A stretch of 12,500 nt of DNA from Halisarca cf. caerulea (Eukaryota; Porifera; Demospongiae; Chondrillida; Halisarcidae). The notes under the pieces were generated by a model that made no database searches, was not told the origin of the DNA, and worked only from the letters and a program-made list of their open reading frames with translations. The DNA lies in NCBI GenBank assembly GCA_963170055.1, contig CAUJGJ010000195.1:582138-594637 (forward strand), given 5' to 3'. Of this stretch, positions 1-11,403 are shown piece by piece (positions within the stretch are counted from its first letter, which is position 1; every line of letters begins with the position of its first letter). A program made the translations under genes and the position numbers.

Positions 1-60
1 ACAACACACAAGAGAACAACACACTACAGAACAATATATGGGAAGAACTTGAAGCAAACG

Positions 61-227
61 TTAGATGTAGCTGGCAATGGTGTCAGCCTGTCAGATCAAC
101 ACAACACACGATGACCACCCACTCAACACATACGCACATTCAACTGGTCAAGTCTCCTTCGCAGCTCCTGCTTGTATTGGAGAACATGTTGACTGCTCTC
201 AGGGAAAGCTCTGGCCAAACACATGTA
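61..227 (-). CDS. Exons 17 (227-138) and 18 (87-61) of the minus-strand gene, with stop codon
   Basis: Exon 17 (acceptor gttagatgcag) reads YMCLARAFPESSQHVLQYKQ then ELRRRLDQLN, a charged C-terminal helix. With donor AAT|GTGCGT, a 50-bp intron and acceptor gatctgacag, exon 18 reads ADTIASYI and stops at TAA (63-61). A stronger donor (C|GTATGT, exon ending at 134) leads to an immediate stop in the same exon 18. The C-terminus therefore differs only by a few residues. Confidence 0.55.
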
Positions 228-3200
228 CTGCATCTAACGGAGGAGACAAGATCTTAACATGGGATTCAGTTACTGCTCAGTCCTGAGGGGGCGTGAGGGA
301 GACAAGTGTAGTTGTGTGGGGGGAGACAAATGAGGGGGTGGGAAGGACAAGTGAGGGGGTGGGGAGGACAAGCGAGGGGGTGGAGAGGACAGGTGAGGAT
401 GTGTGGACAAGTGAGGGGGCAGGAGGACAAGTGGGGGGGCAGGAGGCCAAGTGGGGGGGCAGGAGGCCAAGTGGGGGGGCAGGAGGACAAGTGAGGGGGC
501 AGGAGGACAAGTGGGGGGGCAGGAGGACAAGTGAGGGGGCAGGAGGACAAGTGAGGGGGCAGGAGGACAAGGGAGGGGGCAGGAGGCCAAGTGGGGGGGC
601 AGGAGGACAAGTGAGGGGGCAGGAGGACAAGTGAGGGGGCAGGAGGACAAGTGAGGGGGCAGGAGGACAAGTGAGGGGGCAGGAGGACAAGTGAGGGGGC
701 AGGAGGACAAGTGAGGGGGCAGGAGGACAAGTGAGCACAAAAGATGGAAATCACATGAAACAGCAAGCCTGCACACTGGTGTATAGGGACACATACCTTC
801 AATGCACTGGAGCTGTCGTGAGGCACAAACACTCTCAGAACATCCAACAACAACACAAGATGACTGTTAGCTACTACCAGACTCTCCCGACCACCTCCAA
901 GGTTCGTCTGAAATAGAGTAAGTACTGAATGACAAGCCAACGGAACTATACACACACACCAAGGAACTCAGCACTACAGCACACACACACACACAAAGGA
1001 ACTCAGCACTACAGCACACACACCAAGAGGCTCAGTACTACAGCACACACACACACACCAAGGAACTCAGCACTACAGCACACACACCAAGGAACTCAGC
1101 ACTACAGCACACACACCAAGAGGCTCAGTACTACAGCACACACACACACACAAAGGAACTCAGTACTACAGCACACACACCAAGAGGCTCAGTACTACAG
1201 CACACACACCAAGGAACTCAGTACTACAGCACACACACCAAGAGGCTCAGTACTACAGCACACACACTAAGAGGCTCAGTACTACAGCACACACACCAAG
1301 AGGCTCAGTACTGGGGAGAGTGCATGGCATTTGTGCATACTAACATGCTCTGTAGGATAGCAAAATGGCTGAATGGAAGTATAGTCAGACCTAAATTATC
1401 CCCACACATCAGATGATCCATTCTGGATGAAATTGCACATAAAGCGAGGGAACTGTACGTCTGAGGTGTGGATCAGTGAGGTCTCACTGTACATACACAC
1501 AAAGGTTGGGATCGTGCGTGATCAGCTAGACCGATGCACCACTGTACCTGAAACCAGTTGGAGTATGCTGGAAACACGTGAGACCCCTCCAGAGAGCACT
1601 GTCTGACCAACATTAGAGCATTTGACAGGACTGTCTTGTTCGACTGGTCAAAGGCAACTTTTATTTCAGTTCTGCAGAAATCTAACAAGCACGAAACGAG
1701 AGGGACCACCTCAAAACACATTGACGAGTTAACAAATAGTGTGTTTGAAAACAAAAGGACCCAACTATAGGATGCTTGCTGGCCCTAACCAGGAGTGTGT
1801 GCTATCCAGGAGTGTGTGCCAACCAGGAGTGTGTGCTAACCAGGAGTGTGTCCTAACCAGGAGTGTGTGCCAACCAGGAGTGTGTGCCAACCAGGAGTGT
1901 GTGCCAACCTGGAGTGTGTGCCAACCAGGAGTGTGTGCTAACCAGGAGTGTGTGCTAACCAGGAGTGTGTCCTAACCAGGAGTGCGTGCTAACCAGGAGT
2001 GCTAACCAGGAGTGTGTGCTAACCAGGAGTGTGCGCTAACCAGGAGTGTGTGCATGGTACATTACACAGCATTGCTCATCGCACAGGTGCACAAACACAA
2101 TGTACATGGCAAATGGCACAGGGCAAAGGGCACAGGGCAAAGGGCACAGGGCAAAGGGCAAAGGGCACAGAGCAAAAGGCACAGGGCAGAACGCACAGGG
2201 CAAAGGGCACAGGGCAAAGGGCACAGGGCAAAGGGCACAGGTGTTCTGCAGTGCTACATGTGCCAACCTGACATCCTGTCTTGGGAGCGAGGGGCTGAGT
2301 GCAGAAGACATGAAGCAAACATGAGCACACCTTTCAGAGGAGCCTACATACATTGAGAGCCACACACAACCACACAAACAGTAGTGTGTGCTGCAGCATT
2401 GTGGATGAATGGAGCACTCTCACATGCGGCAACGCAAGGTGATGACGGAGGATATCAAAGTTTGCGTCCACAGACAGCAACTGTGCAACCTGTAGTGCAG
2501 ATATGACACGCTCTGTGGTCACATGACACACACTGGACAGAGACACATGGACACTGGAAACCTGTGACAAGAGCCGTCTTCGACCATGAGGCTGGTGGGA
2601 GAAGGTGAGATGTTCTTGCTGTGCTAACAACACCAAACTATCACCTGGTGTAGAGATAAAGTGTGTACATAACCACAACCTGTCAGAACCTTCATCTGAG
2701 ATGGCATACCACTTCAACAAACACACAGACACACACCTGATGATTTGCTGAAGATGATTTTCAAGAGATCACTGAAAAAAGACTGTCTCGTGTCAACATC
2801 AGTGACTTCCGATATGATGTCAAAGAGATCACAGCTAATGGGTGACATGCTTTGCAAGTCAACATAACATTAATACACATTGCATACTTCATATGCAAGC
2901 ATACACAGTACATAAGCACACATACAAACACATGCATATGTAGGCACACACACATGCACACACACACATGCACACATGCACGCACCACACACGCACGCAC
3001 ACACACACGCACACACACACACCATTCTTCACTTGGGCACGAACAGCCTCCCTCCCGCTCAGTTCCACTGGCAGGACAACTGTAAACTCCTAACACAAAT
3101 CAAACAAACAAGATCATCCACCCACCAGTTGTTGTACACACTTCAACCTCAGGCTACATGCCAACCCACCCTCCACACATTGTATGAGGCAATCCTTTGC

Positions 3201-3501
3201 TACCTAGAGAAGACAAAGCATCAAACGCACGCACTAATGTGCATAACAGGGATGTGTGTGTGTAAATGTTAAGATGTGAACATAAAATATGCATGGCTGT
3301 TGTTTTAAGGGCAACTCACAGCTGAAGTGTCCTTCAGATTGCCACCAGTTGAGCAGTACGCCAACAGCAGCAGTTCACCAACTACACCTTTGAACACACA
3401 CGGAGCTCATGTCGAGGCTGAAGTATGGTAGCTCTCACACAACAGGGGCTACACACACATGCGCACATGCATGCATGCACACACAAACACGCACACACAC
3501 G

Positions 3502-3583
<82 letters not shown>

Positions 3584-3584
3584 A

Positions 3585-3682
<98 letters not shown>

Positions 3683-4072
3683 GGTATCACTGCTGCACAT
3701 ATCCAGTGAGTTTCTGACATTCGTGAGCAAGTCCTTATGACACCAGCAATCATACAATCTTTAGCATTGCTAGGCAACCATAAACACACATTGACACACA
3801 TTACTGCAATTAGATAACAGCGAAACGTAAGTCCATTAACAAGATCTACTAACACTTTAGATAAAACATCTCTTATCAATAGAACAGCTGACTGGTGTAG
3901 CAGCCAGATATCTTCTAGTGTAAACCCCTTAATTTTCTGCACCGAAGGAGAAGATAGCAAACAAGCGATTAAACAATATCAGATATCAACAAAGGTCATT
4001 GAAGACTATCAAATACCATAAATGGGTTGCGATAACTCTGTTGTGCAATACATGCAACTACATATATTTGTC

Positions 4073-4150
<78 letters not shown>

Positions 4151-4153
4151 CGT

Positions 4154-4207
<54 letters not shown>

Positions 4208-4210
4208 ACA

Positions 4211-4277
<67 letters not shown>

Positions 4278-4427
4278 CGGTAATCATAGATACCTTTAAA
4301 AGAATAGATTTTAATTGAAGTAGATCGTAATTGAGGACATGGACAAGCTGTTTTGCATTGTCAACCAAATCTTGGAACTTCACCTACAAAAATACATTGA
4401 AGATAGAACAAACTATTATACATGTAC

Positions 4428-4496
<69 letters not shown>

Positions 4497-4933
4497 CACG
4501 CATGCATGCACACAAGCACACACACAACACACACATGTGCACACAGCACAGATAAACTATACATACTTATGTATAGATTATCTATGCACACAGTAACAAT
4601 TAATTAGTATGTATGTTTGTTTGTGTGTTGTGTATTTGTAACCTGAAAAGTGGCCATTGAGCTAAGTGGGTGTCCCGGTCTAAATAAAATCAATCAATCA
4701 ATCACATACACACACACACACACACACGTCATGTGTGCAGTACTGCATGTACACATGCATGTATATACTGTATACAGCGGAATCTCTGTAATCCAACATT
4801 CTCTCTAATCCGACCATGTTATGAGGTACAGTCACCATGTTTAACTGTACTATGAAGCACTGGATAATCCGACAACCTCTGTAATCTGACATCTAATTTC
4901 AGTCCCATGGAGTGTCGGATTATGGAGGTTTCA

Positions 4934-5009
<76 letters not shown>

Positions 5010-6460
5010 TGAGACCTCACTTACTGTATCTGCACCTCAGATATCCAGTTCCCTCACCTTCCACAAGTTTTTATCGGAACAAATCTGCAATAATCCTACT
5101 GTACACTATACTACTGCTCCCTCATTTATCCGCAATTTCATCCAGAACAGATGTGGGTGGATAAGTGAGGTCTGACTGTATATTATATATATATATATAT
5201 TATATATATATATTGTGTGTGTGTGTGTTGTCCAGTTGGTGTGAGGGGCTGGTTAGTAATCTCTTTTAAGAGCTTAAGCCTGTTGCCAGCAGGTGGTGCT
5301 TTTGGAAGGATGAAAACTGGAACTCTCAGCTGCTTACAGGTGAAATCATACCTGTCAGCCTCAACCACTGGAAACATTAAATATGACTTGGGTATTTCTT
5401 AATCAGACTCTTTGCAGGGTGCTGGTCATTGGCTGGTGCCCTAGATGCTATTAGCCTGGATATTACCGAGTTTAGGGTTGGGAACCACTGCTGCTGTGAG
5501 TTAGGTGGACACGCCACCACTCTCCAGCTGCAGCCCAGCCCTCCCCATCTCGTGAGGCTTGCAACCTCACAGAGGGGCAACCCCTGATTGCACGAGGGGG
5601 CCATCAGGGATGGTGGGGGCAGCCGGGCTCATATCCAGTGGGTCTCTCCCTCACTTATGTCTGGTGGCTCACCCCCCAGTTGGGCTCCTTTGGGGGCCCA
5701 ACAAGGGGGCCACAATATAGCCCGCACTGCAGGCTGTGGCATTACAAGTTACAAGTGTTGGTACAGACCACAGCCAGATTCTCCTCAGTGCTTATGTTCA
5801 CCTTGTAAGTCAATCCCTCCCCAATCTTGTGGCTCCACTGACTGCTGGCATCCAACAGACTATCTACAATTGTATTCATCAGCTGCACAGCACTCTCTGG
5901 TGGAGGCTTTGCCGTTAGGATCTGCAGTACGCAGTTCGACCCAGCTAGGATGAAGAGCATGGGGAGGTCGACTTGTCAACACGTCTTTTCAAGACTTTGT
6001 GTAGGCACTTACCATCTCTACTGTAGCTCCATGCCTACCACAAAACAAACATTATCATCATCAGAAATCCAACGCCACATTGGGTGCATAGCCCTCAATA
6101 AAACCAAGGCTCCATATTTTTGCACATGTATATTAGCCTCCTGTAGCCAGACCGCAATATTGCCTCCTTATTTGGGGACTAGGTCATCAGTCACTGACCG
6201 GTGACATAGTCCCGACCCTAAATAATAAATAAACTAATATTGAAAGTAAATACCACTAGATCTCGATATTTAATTATGTTTCATTCAAGGTAATTACTAA
6301 CTGTACAATTAAACATTACGAATATTGGGTTATGTGTGAGTACCATAACAAACACCTTGTAATTTTAGAATACATATGATGGTTTTACTTCTTCAATTTC
6401 AGCTTCGAAGTTGCGGTTGAGTTGAAATAACTTTTCTGCTTGCTGAGAGATGGACGCCAT
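61..6460 (-). CDS. Multi-exon gene for an unassigned all-helical protein (about 517 aa, complete)
   Basis: Phase-consistent exon chain (minus strand, in order): 6460-6389, 6140-6079, 6034-6013, 5921-5802, 4383-4294, 4037-4017, 3936-3827, 3769-3681, 3381-3320, 3203-3126, 3089-3019, 2849-2737, 2644-2380, 2294-2268, 1671-1548, 907-797, 227-138, 87-61. The sum is 1554 bp, divisible by three, with ATG at 6460 and TAA at 63-61. The product is rich in Leu, Val, Ser and Ala in amphipathic stretches (for example LLDVLRVFVP, LLHQSAVLLIRDVL). It has no signal peptide or membrane helix, which suggests a soluble alpha-solenoid (HEAT/ARM-like) protein. I do not recognise the family. A short segment (residues about 405-435, FDQSN...LEGSH) vaguely recalls FIRRM-type proteins; this is too weak to name it. 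The boundaries of exons 2-3, 6, 8-9, 11 and 14 have alternatives. The start is chosen because ATGGCG has A at -3 and G at +4. Confidence 0.72.
283..735 (+). repeat. G-rich 20-bp minisatellite
   Basis: About 16 near-identical copies of GGAGGACAAGTGAGGGGGCA from about 409 on, preceded by degenerate copies. G-runs of two to seven on the plus strand give strong G-quadruplex potential; the transcript of the host gene carries the C-rich strand. It lies in the intron between exons 16 and 17. All long ORFs here are repeat artefacts. Confidence 0.92.
797..907 (-). CDS. Exon 16 of the minus-strand gene
   Basis: One of the cleanest exons: acceptor ttactctatttcag, 37 codons, donor AAG|GTATGT, phase 0 on both sides. 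Reads TNLGGGRESLVVANSHLVLL then LDVLRVFVPHDSSSALK. The next intron contains the G-rich 20-bp minisatellite. Confidence 0.68.
949..1314 (+). repeat. 28-34-bp minisatellite with two alternating unit types
   Basis: Units are AAGGAACTCAGCACTACAGC or AAGAGGCTCAGTACTACAGC joined by short (CA)n spacers of variable length. There are about twelve units in the exon 15-16 intron. The two unit types are intermixed, which suggests unequal exchange or conversion. Confidence 0.9.
1382..1489 (-). mobile_element. MITE copy, internally deleted
   Basis: Ends read TAGTCAGACCT (left) and AGGTCTCACTG (right), flanked by TA. Read on the minus strand it matches the element at 5007-5178 (CACCTCAGA, CAGTTCCCTC, GCAATTTCATCCAGAA) but lacks about 60 bp of its middle. 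TA flanks and CAGT-type ends suggest a Tc1/mariner/pogo-type non-autonomous element. Confidence 0.75.
1548..1671 (-). CDS. Exon 15 of the minus-strand gene
   Basis: Acceptor gatttctgcag, 41 codons, donor CAG|GTACAG (phase 0). Reads TEIKVAFDQSNKTVLSNALM then LVRQCSLEGSH and ends VFPAYSNWFQ. The same frame is open upstream to an acceptor-like gag at 1710 (adding VVPLVSCLLDFC), a possible longer form. Confidence 0.62.
1785..2053 (+). repeat. 17-bp minisatellite
   Basis: About 16 copies of AACCAGGAGTGTGTGCT with C/T and G/C variants and one shortened unit near 1995. It lies in the exon 14-15 intron. Confidence 0.92.
2108..2241 (+). repeat. 14-bp minisatellite built of two 7-bp halves
   Basis: Repeats of GGCACAGGGCAAAG, made of the related heptamers GGCACAG and GGCAAAG; some units have lost or gained one heptamer. 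It adjoins exon 14 of the minus-strand gene and forms the 3' part of its open frame. Confidence 0.9.
2268..2294 (-). CDS. Exon 14 of the minus-strand gene (short)
   Basis: Strong acceptor gtcttctgcactcag, then PSLPRQDV and phase-2 donor AG|GTTGGC, which is the phase exon 15 requires. The frame stays open further (to about 2239, reading LAHVALQNT) before entering the 14-bp minisatellite, so the 3' boundary is uncertain. Confidence 0.4.
2380..2849 (-). CDS. Exons 12 (2849-2737) and 13 (2644-2380) of the minus-strand gene
   Basis: Exon 12 reads MSPISCDLFDIISEVTDVDT then RQSFFSDLLKIIFSKSS, and ends in phase 1 at G|GTGTGTGTCTG. Exon 13 follows acceptor ctctacaccag and restores Gly, then DSLVLLAQQEHLTFSHQPHG and a long Leu/Val/Ser-rich helical stretch to LHSSTMLQHTLL. 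It is the largest exon (265 bp). I end it at ACT|GTTTGT (phase 2); ending at AAT|GTATGT (2352, phase 0) is the alternative. The exon 12 acceptor (tgcaaag) has a poor pyrimidine tract. Confidence 0.6.
2934..3022 (+). repeat. Imperfect (CA)n tract at the exon 11 donor
   Basis: Interrupted CA repeats with GCA/CGCA variants filling most of the 169-bp intron between exons 11 and 12. In the transcript sense the tract starts at the 5' splice site. Confidence 0.9.
3019..3381 (-). CDS. Exons 9 (3381-3320), 10 (3203-3126) and 11 (3089-3019) of the minus-strand gene
   Basis: Exon 9 reads GELLLLAYCSTGGNLKDTSA with donor GCT|GTGAGT. Exon 10 (acceptor cttctctag) reads VAKDCLIQCVEGGLACSLRL then KCVQQL with donor CTG|GTGGGT. 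Exon 11 (acceptor gtgttag) reads EFTVVLPVELSGREAVRAQV then KN. All junctions are phase 0 as far as exon 11, whose donor lies inside a (TG)n run. Ending it at 3023 gives phase 1; ending it at 3019 gives the phase 2 that exon 12 needs. The exon 10-11 intron is 36 bp (48 bp if TGT|GTACAA is used). Confidence 0.62.
3477..3680 (+). repeat. (CA)n microsatellite, about 200 bp
   Basis: Nearly pure CA with a few AAACA and ATACA interruptions. Its right end (3680) abuts exon 8 of the minus-strand gene, so in the transcript it forms the (GU)n start of the intron. Confidence 0.95.
3681..3936 (-). CDS. Exons 7 (3936-3827) and 8 (3769-3681) of the minus-strand gene
   Basis: Exon 7 (acceptor ttcggtgcag) reads KIKGFTLEDIWLLHQSAVLL then IRDVLSKVLVDLVNGL, strongly helical. 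The phase-2 donor AC|GTTTCG leads across a 57-bp intron to acceptor gttgcctag and exon 8, NAKDCMIAGVIRTCSRMSET, ending HWICAAVIP. Exon 8's donor CCAG|GTGTGTG is itself the first base pair of a 200-bp (TG)n tract. Another frame of exon 8 is also open, so its reading frame is less certain than exon 7. Confidence 0.55.
4017..4057 (-). CDS. Micro-exon 6 of the minus-strand gene (21 or 41 bp)
   Basis: Ends SYRNPFM with donor ATG|GTATTT (phase 0). Two acceptors fit: one after gcacaacag (exon 4037-4017, 21 bp, phase 0, matching exon 5) or one after atatgtag (exon 4057-4017, 41 bp, phase 1, needing another donor upstream). I prefer the 21-bp version because it keeps frame. Confidence 0.4.
4074..4273 (+). 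repeat. (CA)n microsatellite, about 200 bp, in three blocks
   Basis: Pure CA blocks separated by short interruptions (GGCGTG at 4149 and GTACAC at 4206). It occupies the intron between exons 5 and 6. Confidence 0.95.
4294..4383 (-). CDS. Exon 5 of the minus-strand gene
   Basis: Thirty codons, phase 0 to 0, with a strong acceptor (tatttttgtag) and donor AAG|GTATCT. Reads VKFQDLVDNAKQLVHVLNYD then LLQLKSILLK, a clear amphipathic helical segment. A long (TG)n tract in transcript sense begins about 20 bp into the following intron. Confidence 0.7.
4429..4512 (+). repeat. (CA)n microsatellite with GCATG-rich flank
   Basis: A pure CA run to 4493, followed by GCACGCATGCATGCAC. It sits upstream of the exon 5 acceptor of the minus-strand gene. 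Confidence 0.9.
4621..4728 (+). mobile_element. Truncated retroelement-like 3' tail
   Basis: Ends GTCCCGGTCTAAATAAAATC followed by a short (AATC)n tail and (CA)n. A similar tail (GTCCCGACCCTAAATAA plus AATA repeats) occurs at 6209-6233. Terminal short A-rich repeats after a shared motif are typical of SINE or 5'-truncated LINE 3' ends. The 5' limit is not clear. Confidence 0.4.
4775..4936 (+). mobile_element. MITE, 162 bp, TA-flanked
   Basis: Terminal inverted repeats CAGCGGAATCTCTGTAATCC (left) and, read inward from the right, CAGTGAAACCTCCATAATCC. TA flanks both ends. Internal AATCCGACA motifs repeat the terminal sequence. The right TA has expanded into a (TA)n tract. Confidence 0.8.
4937..5006. 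repeat. (TA)n microsatellite between two MITEs
   Basis: Thirty-five TA dinucleotides that coincide with the TA target dinucleotides of the elements on both sides. Confidence 0.95.
5007..5178 (+). mobile_element. MITE, 172 bp, TA-flanked (second family)
   Basis: Inverted ends CAGTGAGACCTCACTTA and, read inward from the right, CAGTCAGACCTCACTTA; TA on both sides. The element at 1382-1489 is a deleted copy in the opposite orientation. No transposase is encoded. Confidence 0.82.
5179..5229 (+). repeat. (TA)n followed by (GT)n
   Basis: Interrupted TA repeat running into about seven GT units, again starting at the TA flank of a MITE. Confidence 0.9.
5230..5800. other. Intronic stretch without recognised gene, GC-rich in the middle
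   Basis: Part of the large exon 4-5 intron of the minus-strand gene. Between 5500 and 5740 it is GC-rich with small hairpins: GTGAGG-loop-CCTCAC near 5552, AGGGG-CAA-CCCCT near 5573, and GGGGGCCC/GGGGGCC near 5692-5712. Composition unlike the neighbours suggests an inserted element, but no ends were found. Confidence 0.35.
5802..5921 (-). CDS. Exon 4 of the minus-strand gene
   Basis: Exactly 40 codons, phase 0 on both sides, acceptor actgcag, donor AAG|GTGAAC. Contains ILTAKPPPESAVQLMNTIVD followed by SLLDASSQWSHK and ending GEGLTYK. It is followed in the transcript by a 1418-bp intron (5801-4384) that carries two MITEs, (TA)n tracts and a retroelement-like tail. Confidence 0.65.
6013..6140 (-). 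CDS. Exons 2 (6140-6079) and 3 (6034-6013) of the minus-strand gene
   Basis: Exon 2 follows acceptor ggctacag and reads EANIHVQKYGALVLLRAMHP, giving a helical segment. I end it at AT|GTGGCG because only that donor gives phase 2, as required by the 22-bp exon 3 (HGATVEM, acceptor gtggtag, perfect donor ATG|GTAAGT). The intron between them would be only 44 bp (6078-6035). The exon 2 donor is weak; an alternative end further downstream cannot be excluded. Confidence 0.5.
6141..6388. other. Intron 1 of the minus-strand gene with palindrome and A-rich tail
   Basis: Contains a 39-bp near-perfect palindrome at 6175-6213 (arms GGGACTAGGTCA and TGACATAGTCCC) followed at 6214-6233 by an AATA-type tail. 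It may be the 3' end of a short retroelement. The rest is AT-rich with no coding signal. Confidence 0.4.
6389..6460 (-). CDS. Exon 1 of the minus-strand helical-protein gene, with start codon
   Basis: Reads MASISQQAEKLFQLNRNFEA and ends EIEE, then donor GAA|GTAAAA (phase 0). The start has a good Kozak context (aaaATGG). The exon lies back to back with the first exon of the plus-strand membrane-protein gene; the two start codons are separated by positions 6461-6505. Confidence 0.7.
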
Positions 6461-6505
6461 TTTCTCCCTAATAAGGCCCGCCGGACCGCCCACACGAGGA
6501 TCAGG
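6461..6505. promoter_or_regulatory. Bidirectional promoter/5' UTR gap between divergent genes
   Basis: Only 45 bp separate the start codon of the minus-strand gene (6460) from that of the plus-strand gene (6506). The gap is GC-rich (6476-6495 is mostly C and G) in an AT-rich locality and has no TATA box. Transcription of at least one gene must begin inside the other's first exon, so the 5' UTRs probably overlap. Promoter function is inferred from gene arrangement. Confidence 0.5.
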
Positions 6506-10762
<4,257 letters not shown>

Positions 10763-11298
10763 ATTAATCATATTACTTTTATTTTTTACCATGACAACTT
10801 AGCATGCCCAAATATGTAGCACTGTGGTTTCTATAACAGAAAATTACATATAATGTCTGGCCCAAATGTCCATGGCCAGTGGAACCCTCTCATGCAAGAC
10901 GAAAGTCAACAGAACTAAAATTCACATTCTGCAGGATTTCTACCCTAGGGCTTTAAACATGATATTTTGTTATAAGAGGAACATCACGAGAGCTCCCCTA
11001 GCTGTACGTAATTTTGAACTTAACTTTTAAAAGTAACATTAGTGTCTATCCCTAGGCTGAAATTCCTTTCAAGACTAACAGCACAAGTCACTATCATACA
11101 CATCAGTGTCATTGCATGGGTCTTTGGAGTAGTTGTGCCAGTACTGAATCCATTGCTATACGAGTGTGTGTGCATGATGGCAACAGTAGCTCTATGAACA
11201 CAATTCGGAATTAATTAAAACAAGGTGATAAAAACTTCACACGCGCGTGTGCACGCACACATGCACACACATACACACACACAGAGGAAAGAGCTACT
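10763..11298. other. Convergent intergenic region with both 3' UTRs
   Basis: No coding signal. A plus-strand ATTAAA at 11214-11219 could serve the membrane-protein gene. A minus-strand AATAAA at 10783-10778 could serve MED7, which would make the two 3' UTRs overlap. Degenerate (CA)n with the palindrome CACACGCGCGTGTG lies at 11238-11282. Confidence 0.45.
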
Positions 11299-11403
11299 CT
11301 ACTGCACTCCACTGCTCTCCACAGATTGAATGAACATGTCAATGCAGTCACACATGGACAAATCTTCGCTTTCCCCCGAAACCACATCACTTTGAGCAAC
11401 CGT
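11299..11403 (-). CDS. MED7: MED7 last exon
   Basis: Acceptor ttgtttgtag, 34 codons and TAG, phase 0. Reads [20 protein letters not shown] then [14 protein letters not shown]. The placement relies on matching phase and on the resemblance of ED-x-x-x-C-x-x-I-D to the MED7 C-terminal helix. Confidence 0.6.
   Translation of the reverse strand, partial: TVAQSDVVSGESEDLSMCDCIDMFIQSVESSGVQ

Noticed and set aside
266..738. Pro/Leu/Cys-rich and Gly-rich repeat ORFs
   Set aside because: They read through the 20-bp minisatellite; only the part at 797-907 is a real exon.
949..1314. Spaced repeats as a possible CRISPR array
   Set aside because: Spacers are only (CA)n of a few bases, units vary, and the context is a eukaryotic intron.
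2036..2377. ORFs with CPLPCAL-type repeats and with CANQECV-type repeats nearby
   Set aside because: Artefacts of the 14-bp and 17-bp minisatellites.
3382..4607. Many His-Thr or Val-Cys repeat ORFs on both strands
   Set aside because: They are translations of pure (CA)n/(TG)n tracts, open in every frame.
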